DNA of 64,000 nt from positions 24,233,449 through 24,297,448 of the forward strand of contig NC_079491.1 in assembly GCF_020520425.1 (NCBI RefSeq), written 5' to 3'. How positions within the stretch are numbered: the stretch's first letter is position 1; each line of letters starts with the position of its first letter. Made by a program: the position numbers and the translations under genes. Positions 10,728-22,025 of this stretch are shown in pieces. This DNA is from Spinacia oleracea. Lineage: Eukaryota > Streptophyta > Magnoliopsida > Caryophyllales > Amaranthaceae. A model generated the notes under the pieces. The model was not told the origin of the DNA. It did not search any database and saw nothing but the letters and a program-made list of their open reading frames with translations.

Positions 10728-12700
10728 TGACATTGGATTGAATTTAGTGTTTATCAAATTAGTTAACTTGTACCAGCAATTAGTTAACTTGTTCCCTCAA
10801 TTAGTTAACTTCTTCCCTCAATTATTTAATATTGTTAACCTTACAATACATTAGTTAACCTTTTCCATCAATTAGTTAACTTTTTTCAGCAATTAATTAG
10901 TATACCTTTTGCATCCATTAAGCTTTTAACAATAATTAGTTAACTTTTTCCATCTATTAGTTAACTTGTCCCATCAATTAGTTATCTTTTTCATCAATTA
11001 GTTATTGTTTTAACTTTTTAACAACTTTTTCTATCAAATAGTTAATCAATTTAGGTAACTTTTTACTGCAATTAGTTAACTTTTTACTACAATTAGTTAA
11101 CTTTTTACAGCAATTAGTTAACTTTTTATAGCAATTAGTTAACTTCTTCCCTCAATTATTTAATATTGTTAACCTTATAATGCATTAGTTAACCTTTTCC
11201 ATCAATTAGTTAACTTTTTTCAGCAATTAGTTAACTTTTTCTATCAATTAGTTAACTTTTTCCATCAATTAGTTACCTTTCTATAAAAATTATTTAACTT
11301 GTTCCCTCAATTAGTTAACTTTTTCCATCAATTAGTTAACTTGTTCCCTCAATTAGTTAACTAATTGATTTCATTTTCAAAAGTCAAGTTACTGTAATTA
11401 TTGTTGACGTCACAATATGCAGGATGACTATGTTTAACTAATATTGTTAACCTAAAATTAGTTAACTTTTTGCATCAATTAGTTGAACTTACCACTCTTT
11501 AGTTAACCTTTACCATCAATTAGTTAACCTTTTCCACCAAATAGTTAACTTTTTGCAGCAATTAGTTAACTATTTTCATTAATAAGTTTTAAATAATTGA
11601 ATTTGATATTTCACTAATTGAATTTAATGCTTAACTAATATATTGAATTAGATTGACTGACTTATGAAATATACCAAGTAAATAATTCAAAATAAGCTCC
11701 CTCAATTAGTTAACGTTTTCCCTCAAATAGTTACCTTTTTGTAAAAATTAGTTAACTTTTATCATCAATTAGTTACCTTTTTCTAAAAATTAGTTAACTT
11801 TTATCATCAATAAGTTAACTTGTACCATCTATTAATTAACTTGTTCCCTCAATTAGTTAACTTTTTCATCAATTAGTTAAATTTTTCCATCAATTAGTTA
11901 ACTTGTTCCCTCAATTAGTTTATAGTATTATTAGTTAACTTTTGCTATCAATTAGTTAACTTTTTCTATGAATTAGTGAACATTTTCTATCAATTAGTTA
12001 GCCTTTTCCATGAATTAGTTATTCTATTAAGGTACCTAGTTTTGTATTCACTTCAGTTAGTTTGTTGTACGATTAGTTAACTTTTTATATCAATTAGTGA
12101 ACTTTTTCTATGAATTAGTTAGTCTTTTCCATGAATTAGTTATTCTATTAAGGTACCTAGTTTTGTATTCACTTCAGTTAGTTTGTTGTACAATTAGTTA
12201 ACTTTTTTCATCAATTAGTTAACTTGTACCATCAATTAGTTACTTTGTTCCCTTAATAAGTTAACAAATTGATTTTATTTTCAAAAGTTAAGTTACTATA
12301 ATTATTCTTGATGTCATAATATGCAGGATGATTATGTTTAACTAATATTGTTAACCTAAAAGTAGTTAACTTTTTGCATCAATTAGTTAACCTTTACAAT
12401 CTATAAGTTAACCTTTTCCATCAATTAGTTAACTTTTTGCATCAATTAGTTAACTAATTGAATTTGATATTTAACTAATTGAATTTAATACTTATGAAAT
12501 ATATCAAGTAAATAATTCAAAATAAGCTCCTACTAAATATATATATACCAAAAGAGCTACTTGCCCAAAATATTCAAAGATTAAATTTCTGTTTTAAAGC
12601 ACATATTCTCAAAATATATCAACTAAACAAAGCAGTTAATAAAAATATTCACATATAAATTGTTTACTAAATAACAACTAAAAACAACCTGATAGATAAG
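10728..12700 (+). repeat. Intergenic repeat array between the convergent genes
   Basis: About 1.75 kb (to roughly 12480) of tandem CAATTAGTTAACTTTTT-type units in the transposase sense, then some 220 bp of AT-rich sequence up to the end of the Ulp1-like gene. Two pieces, near 11405-11434 and 12309-12339, copy the end of intron 5 with the first bases of exon 6 (ATGCAGGATG...CTATGTTT), including the splice acceptor. This shows that array expansion carried gene edges with it. Confidence 0.85.
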
Positions 12701-13239
12701 TTTACTGATTAACTGGAAGGTGGCTTATGATGAACAACTTTTGGTCTCTTTTGTTTCGGTGCAACAGTAGCTTTGTTTTGATCCATATCAGAGAATGGCA
12801 CTGCTTCTACTGTTGGCACTGCTTCAGCTGCTACCACTGGTTCGTTGTTCTTGGCAATTCGCCTTGATGACTTGTATGTTCTCAAAGGAGCATTGTCATT
12901 TCCTTCTGGCTTCTCTTGGGCTGCTTCTTTTCTTTTTGCAATTGTTTCTAACCTTTTCCTTGTAGTTTCAGCCTTTTTTAAATCAGCCTGCTGTTTCAAC
13001 TTTACAGCCTCTTCTTCTTCTAGCTTCTTCTTTGCTTCTGCTTCTTTTCTCTGTCTTTCTTGTTCTTCTTTCTTTTTCTTTCGGCGATCACGAACAGCAT
13101 GGGAAATACCAACTTTAATCATGTTGAATGATTCCATTTCCTCCAGCACATCAGCCCGAATTTCATTCATATCAGAAAGGACTAAGGTTGAACAAATCTT
13201 AGCCCGTAACATTGTCCTTGTACCGCGCTGAAATAAAAA

Positions 13240-14020
13240 CATAATATATAAGATAATGTATGTGTACTAAATACTGATTGTATGAAACAAAAAATAGGTT
13301 TATTAATAGATTAAAAAAGTTAACTAGTTGCTGTAAAAAGTTCACTAATAAATTTAAAAGTTAACTAATTGCTGTTAAAAGTTAACTAATTGCTATAAAA
13401 AGTTAACTAATTGCAGTAAAAAGTTAACTAATTGTTGTAAAAAGTTAACTAATTGCTGTAAAAAGTTAACTAATTGCTGTAAAAAGTTAACTAATTGCTG
13501 TAAAAAGTTAACTTATTGCAGTAAAAAGTTAACTAATTGCTGTTAAAAGTTAACTAATTGCTATAAAAAGTTAACTAATTGCAGTAAAAAGTTAACTAAT
13601 TGTTGTAAAAAGTTAACTAATTACTGTAAAAAGTTAACTAATTGCTGTAAAAAGTTAACTAATTGTAGTAAAAAGTTAACTAATTGCAGTAAAAAGTTAC
13701 CTAAATTGATTAACTACTTGATAGAAAAAGTTGTTAAAAAGTTAAAACAATAACTAATTGATGAAAAAGATAACTAATTGATGGGACAAGTTAACTAATA
13801 GATGGAAAAAGTTAACTAATTATTGTTAAAAGCTTAATGGATGCAAAAGGTAAACTAATTAATGTAAAAAGTTAACTAACTGAAAAAAAAGGTTAACTAT
13901 TTGAAGTAATAAGTTAACTAATTGAAGAAAAAGGTTACATAATTCATGAAATACTTAATTTGAAACTATTGAAACTAGAAAAGATAAACTAATTGCTTGA
14001 AAATCTTAACTAAAGTAGAC
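13240..14020 (-). repeat. Repeat array in the last Ulp1-gene intron
   Basis: Very regular tandem units of about 22 bp reading GTTAACTAATTGCTGTAAAAA on the plus strand, that is TTAGTTAAC followed by T5 in the sense of the protease gene. It is inverted relative to the 10.7-12.5 kb array, with only the 519-bp last exon and some 300 bp between them. Confidence 0.88.
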
Positions 14021-14047
14021 TTACATAGGAAAGGTCCATGGGAATAT

Positions 14048-15482
14048 TGTTAGGTTATGATTCATATGACAATTCATAAATCATGCGGAAAAACCATAAA
14101 CCCAGGAAAACATATTATTTACACATAATCATTTAGCATAGAATAGATGCATACTCTTTGTTGCGTGCCTTCCCTAGCTGCGCCCGAACCGAACAAGAAC
14201 AAGTCTTTAGGACTCCAAGTGTCGTCCCTCCGTAGATAGTCCACAGCACGTCCGGATCCGCCTTAAGATTGACCAACTAGAATCGCCCTTAAGGTACTAT
14301 TATTTTCGGCACTTTATAGGCAAATGTGTGACTGAATTTTTCTCTCAAAAACTCACTTTGAATACTTTGAAACTTGTGTTATAAATTGTGAGCCCTAGCC
14401 TCATATTTATAGCGGTATGGAAAGGGAATCGTAATCCTATTCAGATACAAATTAATCAAACCTAGAATCCTACAAGAACTCTAATTTAATTAATTTATCA
14501 AATAGAATTAGGAATTTAATCATTAACCGAACTCTGCATGTTTTAGGAAACGTGCACGAACACAAACACTTGCACACACACGCACGACAGCCACGATGGG
14601 CCTCATGCGTGCGCGCGAGCAGCAGCCCACTCAGCGCCCGCGCGCGCTGCGCGCTGCGCGCGCTATGCGCGCTGTGCGCTGCGCGTGCTGTGCGCGCTGT
14701 GCGCGCTGTGCGCGCTGCGCGCTGCGCGCAGCCTGCTGGGCCTGGCCTTGCTGTTTGTGCGGCGCGCTTGGCTTGCTGGGCGATGGCCTGGCTTCGTGCT
14801 GGGCCTCGTCCGGCAGGCCTCGTCCGATGCTTATTCGTACGATGCGCTTCCGATTAAATTTTCCGATTCCGGAATTCATTTCCGATACGAACAATATTTA
14901 ATATTTCCGATTCCGGAATTAATTTCCGTTTCGAACAAATATTTAATATTTCCGTTTCCGGAATTATTTTCCGATTCCGGTAATATTTCCGATTCTGACA
15001 ATATTTCCGTTTCCGGCAATATTTCCGATTCTGGCAATATTTCCATTTCCGATAATATTTTCCGATACGTACCATGTTTCCGTTTCCGGCAACATCTACG
15101 ACTTGGATAATATTTATATTTCCGATACGATCCATATTTCCGTTTCCGGCAATATCATCGTTTCCGGAGTATTCATTTCTTGCCTGTGACGATCTTAGCT
15201 CCCACTGAAACCAAGATCCGTCGGTTCCGAATATTCATAGATAGAGTATCTAATGCCATTAGATACTTGATCCGTTTACGTACTATTTGTGTGACCCTAC
15301 GGGTTCAGTCAAGAGTAAGCTGTGGATTAATATCATTAATTCCACTTGAACTGAAGCGGCCTCTAGCTAGGCATTCAGCTCACTTGATCTCACTGAATTA
15401 TTAACTTGTCAATTAATACTGAACCGCATTTATTAGACTTAACATAGAATGCATACTTGGACCAAGGGCATTATTTCCTTCA
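14048..15482 (-). repeat. 3' LTR of the copia-type element
   Basis: 1,435 bp. Contains a GC-rich run of GCGCTGTGC units (about 14636-14730), a run of roughly 18-bp TTTCCGNTTCCGGCAATA-like units (about 14850-15170) and a TATA-like box near 14404 on the minus strand. Nearly identical to 26441-27884. Confidence 0.92.
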
Positions 15483-15540
15483 GTCTCCCACTTGTCCTTA
15501 GGGACAAGTGTGCATTTCCTAATTCCTTTGTCGCTCGATG
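15483..15540 (-). other. Polypurine tract and adjacent hairpin
   Basis: On the minus strand AAGTGGGAGAC abuts the 3' LTR and is the likely plus-strand primer site. Beside it lies a perfect-arm hairpin CTTGTCC-TTA-GGACAAG type sequence. The same tract and hairpin occur before the LTR at 62433, so the structure is conserved in the family. Confidence 0.65.
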
Positions 15541-18486
15541 TGTAACACCCCGACAATTCCCTCTTTTCTAAAATAACCTTTTAATATAAAACGTAGAGAA
15601 TTATCAAGGCATTATCGCCCGTGTGAAAACGTATCGGCTTATTCAGAATTTTGCAGCGGAAAACATAAAACTAACTTTTAGGTTCATAAATAATCTATTA
15701 CATATTAGGTCCAAACCCATTTAACTGAATTAAGGAAATACGAATGGTACGACAAATTTCAAATCCAAGTTAACAAATTAAATCACTTAATTAAACGAAT
15801 AGAACTACAAGCTCTCTAATCCCGATCCCAATGATGCATCATCTTCAAACCTGTAGATGGTCAACGCTTATTGATCCTTAAAGACTGCTCACCAAAGATG
15901 GGTCATCACAGGATCAATAAGGCATAGCCATGATCAACACACACAAACAAGCACGTAATCAGCAAAGCTGAGTACTACATACTAAAACAACAACAATCCT
16001 AGCATGATACTATCAAACCAACAACCCTAACATGATACTAATAAATATAAGTAAGGACAGACAAAACATAATAAATTGACGATTATACTTGACTAGACTA
16101 AGCTAGGCTTAATAACCATAATATTATTTTAGTTGAAATAGACAATGGACCGAGTTGACCATCCAGAAGTCTTCACTAAGGAAGACGAGGTACGGGCGCG
16201 ACTCCGTAACCTCAGTGACCTGCGATATCGAGGAACGTTTAAATAAAAATAGGACACGGTGATCAATCCGGTCCCAGAAAAGGCCATGGGCTACCACCAT
16301 GAACCCCAACTCCTGTTTGTCCGTCACTTCAGACGTGCACAGTCTAAAGCTATTGCTATTCAGTTTCACTTTACATGATTTACAAATTGAGATTCCGTTA
16401 TGACTCAACCATTACATAAGACAGACAATTCACATTTGTTCACAACTGTTTTTATCTTGGAATTAAGTGAGTGATCATAAAAGCATCAATCAAGACTCAT
16501 TCCAACTTAACCAACCTTTCCTTTAACCATGAGCAACCCTGTATATGGGCATAGAGTTTCAACTTACTAAACAAGGTCCTCCGCCCTTATAAAGTAGTGA
16601 AAAGATAGAAAGGGAACAACAACCAATTGATCCAACCCAATCATATAGAATAATCTAGTGTTCCCAACCAACATGTTTGTATCAAACATCCATACTAACA
16701 TGTTACAGTTCCTATAGTGCAAAATAAGTTCAATAAGTTTGTCCAACAGTATTAAACATGCACATTCCATATAACCAAGTTTGTCTATAATATCAACATC
16801 ACCAAGTTCAACAATAATATCAACATGATTTCAACAATTAGCACACATTCCAAGCACGCAGGTATGTACGTACCTTGTGTAAACAAACTGATAGACCACT
16901 TTAACACTTTCAAAAGTCGCCTAAAGAGAATTCTTCGCCTAACACAACCAACACATATTCCCAATCAATTTTCGCAACCATAATAAAGCATTCTAAATAC
17001 ATCCTAAACATATTCAGAACCTTCCCTAACGTTAAACTTGAACATCTGATTTCCTAGCATCATAATTATTGAATTAGTGATTGAAATTCGTTGAAAACTC
17101 TTTACAAACATCATACTTTAATTTCCGGCAATATAAACTAATTCCAAACTACTCTAAAGCATAATCAATGTTCTTAAAATCATAAAAATAATAGCTTTAA
17201 TAATATATAACCATTCTATTATGATTTAAATCATTAAAAACCTTAAAAATTCACACTTTAATAATTAAAATCATTATTTCATTTCAATTACCTAATCTGA
17301 AAATTAATAATTTAATTATGCAAACCTAAAATTCTGAAATCCACAATTAAATCATAAAGCCTATAATTTAAATTCAAGAAACGCAATTTAAATTATTAAA
17401 ACGTTATTAAATTCATTATTTAAACATAATATGTAAATCTGAAAATTCTAGTTAAATCATAAAAACATATAATTTAGATTCAAGAACATAATTTAAATTC
17501 AAGAGCATAAATTCAAATTAATAAACTTAATTAAAATATTTAAATAACTTAGGGTTTAAGAAATAACCAAAAGGAGAGGAAGGAGAGTGCTGGCCGGCGG
17601 TGGTGCAGGCACGGCAGTGGTGGCGAGCTAGGAGACGCGGCTGGGCGCGGTGGAGGTTGCGGTTGGGCTGGTTGCCGAAGGTGGTGATGGCCCGCGTGGA
17701 GTAGTGACGAAACAGAGTGGAGAGAGAACGTGCTGGTCGGCGATAGGGTTGCGCGGCGGCGAGCAGGGGTGGCGGAAAGAGGTTAGCGACGAGCCGACGG
17801 TGACTGCGGTGGTGCTGGGCTGGTGGTTGCTGGTTCGAACACAGAGCAGCAAGTGAGAAAGAGGGGAAGAGTAAGAACGAAGGAGAAGCAAGAAGAAGAG
17901 GGAGAGGGAGGAAGACGAAATTACCGAACGGAAGAGGAAGCTGGCGGTGGTCCGGCGGTTGTAGGTGGCCGGCAGCTGGCGGCGTGAGTTGTAGCAGTAA
18001 GGGGAAGCAATGTGAGAAAGGAGGAGGGTTTGCAATTTACGTGAATGGTGGTTGAGAGGGAAGGGTTTGTTTTTCTTTTGTTTTCACGTGGAATAGGAGT
18101 ATAGGAAGGTTATGGGTTCATTGTATTGGGCTTTGCCAATTTGGGCTAGGATTAGATTTAAGTTTGCATTTAAACTTCCAAAACCGGTTATGATTATTTT
18201 CCAAATTCCAATGTATTTCGTAATTCAAATTCTTTTCAACATAAAATTCTAAAATTATTCTTGATTGCGCAAACCGTTAAAATATTTAGGATATATTTAA
18301 ATAAAATTAAATATACATTAAATATATAATAAAGTTCTCAAATCGTTAAATATTTAGAACGTAATTAAATAAAATAAATATACGTTAATTATATATTTAT
18401 TACTTAAAATTCATAAATTCTATTTAAATATAAATAATGTACGTTAATATATATTAATAAAATTTATAAATTTACGGGGGATTACA
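15541..18486. mobile_element. Solo LTR (probably Ty3/gypsy) inside the copia-type element
   Basis: Starts TGTAACACCCCG and ends CGGGGGATTACA, with the 5-bp duplication CGATG on both sides (15536-15540, 18487-18491). The ends fit gypsy-type LTRs that begin TGTAACACCC. No internal genes or second LTR were found in its 2,946 bp, so a solo LTR is the best call. A GC-rich block at about 17575-18060 contains open frames on both strands without recognisable domains. The related family copy at the right edge of the window lacks this insertion. Confidence 0.75.
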
Positions 18487-18491
18487 CGATG

Positions 18492-20769
18492 CTTGCTCTT
18501 GAACATAAGGTAAGAGTTGTCATCCTTATTATGTCCAGAGGTGTTCCTCGGTTTCAGAGTTCAACTGATCAAATAAACAGATAATCATAGCCTATGATTC
18601 ATCCGAGCACGGCCATGCATTTCACAGTTTCTAGCTCTCCGAGTGGCCTTGTACAACTTTTAAGCATCTCATCCCGATTTATGGGAGGACAATCCCAATC
18701 TTGCGATCTTGAGATTAGACTTCGTTTGATAGGTGATTACCTGAGCGTTGCCTTTATAGCCTCCTTTTACGGTGCGACGGTTGGTCAACGTCAAAGCAAC
18801 CAGTTCTCAAACAAGTAATCTCAAATCACTCAGGTATTGAGGATTTAGTGACTAATAGTTTAATGAAATTTACTCATGACAGATTTTCATCTCTTACAGT
18901 AAAGTTTCATAGGTCTTGTCCGATACTAGTCTTCCCAAAGTAAGTATCTATGCAAATGATTATGACATTGCCATGTCCACATAGTTCAAGAAACAGAACT
19001 ACTAGTCATCTTGCATTCTAGTCGTCTAACGTTTTCTATGCGTCCGATTTTATAGAAAACTCCGACTAGGGACCATTTTCAACCTTTGACATTCAAGTTC
19101 ACTTGATAGACATTTCTTAGTCACAGGACTGGTCCTGACAGTCTATCTTGAATATATCGTCAAATTGAAGGGACTCATCATTTAATACTAAACCAAGATT
19201 AAATGGAATATGAAAATACATTTCATATATGATAAATGTTCAACCCCAATGTTTTACAACCATGGGCCTCAAACCCATCTTCTAAAACAGTTCATGGAAT
19301 TTCAAAGCTATGCTTGATTTCCAGTGCTACAATGTAAGTGTTGCTTCTCACTTGTTGCATAGGTTTAGTTATCATGCTTTGCCAATCTTAATATCCTTTT
19401 CATCGAATGTTCTTCGAGATAGATGATAAGATCTTTTGAGTATGTTTATTTTGTGATCTAGTCTTTCTCGCTATAATGGTGGTTCTACGCATTTCTCAAT
19501 GAAGAACCATCAAGTTAGCAGACCTTTTTCTTGCTTCAAGAGTGGTTCTACGCATTTTTCAATGAAGAACCATCAAGCCATCAGATAGGTGATCTTCCCA
19601 AGTTCAGTGAAGAACTCTTTAAACAACCCTGTTTTATTGCTTCTTAGGCAATAATTACTTTTACTTCAACTGTATAGGTTGCTAGTGATGCTTTGTTTGG
19701 TTTTACCTATCCAAGCAGTTCATAGATATGTGGAAGACTCTCCAACTATATCTTAGAACATAGAAATTATTATTTTAATTTCCCACGCAACAACTCATGG
19801 TCTCCAATCCATGTTGCCATTTCAAAACACGATGCTCTATAGCTCGTCCTTATCAATGGTTCACTCCAAAGGGTCTTGCTTGATCCTTTGCCAGTGTTTA
19901 TGCGTGTAGCATCAATATTTAGCATATCTTTATTTCCTTGAATTCAAGAACTATTCCTATGTACCTTTTCAAGTACCATAAGTATTCTTGATCTCAAACT
20001 AGTTGATCTTTACTTAGATCAATAGAGATTGGTATATGTTCGTCATGGCTAAAGTCATACAATACGTTTTTGGCGATCCTCATATTATATCATACATGAT
20101 AAGTTCTTTTGCAGAATAATTCCCAATTGAATTCTATTCATGTAACTTTAGCTCATCTAGTTTCAGTAGATACTAAATCCAGCTAAATTCATTGACATAT
20201 AATATAGGTTTAAGAATCTTACTTAGATTCTTTGATGTTTAACTTAGTAAATGCTTATACATAGTTCAAACATCCTTTACTTAGATTTATTCATATGGGT
20301 CGAATATCTCCAATGGAGTCTTTCGTGTTTGATTTAGTAAATGCCATTACTTAATCCAAAACAATATCATAAGATCTTTGTAAATAGATCTTAATATCCA
20401 GTATGTACTAAGTTTCGCCATGGTCCATCATTGATGAATAATTTCAAATCTAAGTCATTAGCATTTGAATGTTGTTTCACAATAGAGAGATATGTGTGTG
20501 ATACACATAGGACCAAATAAGTTTTTATGTACTCCCACTAAACTTCTTATATATCTATAAGAATCATGTATATTTTATGAAACTAAAATACTTATTAGCT
20601 TCACTAAAATACATTTCTAATTCCCAATTGCTTGCTTTAAATCTGTACTTAGATTTTATAAACTAGCTTTATCTTTCAAGCATTTATTTGGATCCACAAA
20701 TCCTATGACATACCATGTACATAGTTTCTTCCAACATTTGATTGAGGAATACGTTTTGTCATCCAATTG
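18492..20769 (-). other. Internal region of the copia-type element, no intact gene
   Basis: Continuation of the nested LTR element after the solo LTR. The first few hundred bases match the fragment at 62175-62432. No long open frame or recognisable domain was seen. Confidence 0.6.
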
Positions 20770-21042
20770 CTATATGTACCAATATGCAATCATTGCTTGA
20801 ATTATAGACTTGAGCATTACGATTATGCATGAGGTTTCAACACAATTCACACCATGAATTTGCTTGTAACCTTTAGCAACTAATCTAGCTTTGTGTGTGA
20901 ACACAATTCCATGTTTGATGGTTTTTATCCTTAAAACAAACTTGCAACCAATAGGTGTGAATCTATTCTTGCAAATCAACAAAATTTCAATTTTGTCATC
21001 AAAACATTGAGTATGTTTTATGGCCTTTAACCAATTAAACAT
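20770..21042 (-). pseudogene. Copia-type reverse transcriptase remnant
   Basis: Contains FTPIGCKFVLRIKT, KARLVAKGYKQIHGVN and MLKSIIQAMIAYW, the conserved start of the Ty1/copia reverse-transcriptase domain. It is the only clearly identifiable protein piece of the element and a fossil fragment. Confidence 0.75.
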
Positions 21043-21236
21043 ATAGTCTATATATGGCCTCTAACCATTTTAGGGAATCTGGGTTTCGTCATAGCTTTCC
21101 TACAAGTCACTTCTTTTAGTTTGACTGCAAGTTGTAGGTTTCTTTACTATCTAATAGAAGAATTGCATAGTTTCAGTGACCTGAACTCCATGTTTCTTCA
21201 CTATCTAATAGAAGAATCTCATAGTTCCAGTGACTT

Positions 21237-22025
21237 GAACTCTATGCCTACTTGGGTATAGAACATCAAACATTAGAATATCAATAGCCACTTAAAGTCT
21301 TTGAATATTCTGTTCTCCTTGAAGCACTTGTAAAGTCTTCTAAGAGATGTCTATTTTTTAAAGCCACTTCTAAAGTCCTTAAAGAATAAGTTCGGATTTT
21401 CTGAAGCACTTCGAAAAGCCTCCGGAATTTCCGTTTATGTTTGTTGTTCGCCTCGAAGACTTTCGAGGTCTATTTTCTCCCACTTGTCATTTTGGAAACG
21501 AATCTCCAAAAGGACATTATTCCGAGCAAACAAACATTATGTTCTCAAAAATTCGTGGTAGAAACAATACCCTTGTGTCTCATTAGAATAAATCACAATG
21601 AAACATATATCTAGACTTGGGCCTTAGTTTGAACTCTATGCCTACTTGGGTATAGAACATCAAACATTAGAATATCAATAGCCACTTAAAGTCCTTTGAA
21701 TATTCTGTTCTCCTTGAAGCACTTGTAAAGTCTTCTAAGAGATGTCTATTTTTTAAAGCCACTTCTAAAGTCCTTAAAGAATAAGTTCGGATTTTCTGAA
21801 GCACTTCGAAAAGCCTCCGGAATTTCCGTTTATGTTTGTTGTTCGCCTCGAAGACTTTCGAGGTCTATTTTCTCCCACTTGTCATTTTGGAAACGAATCT
21901 CCAAAAGGACATTATTCCGAGCAAACAAACATTATGTTCTCAAAAATTCGTGGTAGAAACAATACCCTTGTGTCTCATTAGAATAAATCACAATGAAACA
22001 TATATCTAGACTTGGGCCTTAGTTT
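21237..22025. repeat. Tandem 394-bp duplication
   Basis: 21237-21630 and 21631-22025 are almost identical direct repeats, starting GAACTCTATGCCTACTTGGG and ending GGGCCTTAGTTT. They lie inside the nested LTR element. The near identity implies a recent event. Confidence 0.9.

Noticed and set aside
12845-13231. 128-codon plus-strand frame
   Set aside because: Antisense of the coiled-coil last exon of the Ulp1-like gene.
14552-15404. Open frames duplicated at 26973-27806
   Set aside because: They lie in the two LTRs and reflect GC microrepeats and TTCCGG repeats, not genes.
17628-18035. 135-codon frame in a GC-rich block
   Set aside because: Low-complexity Ser/Leu-rich translation within a solo LTR; antisense frame equally open.
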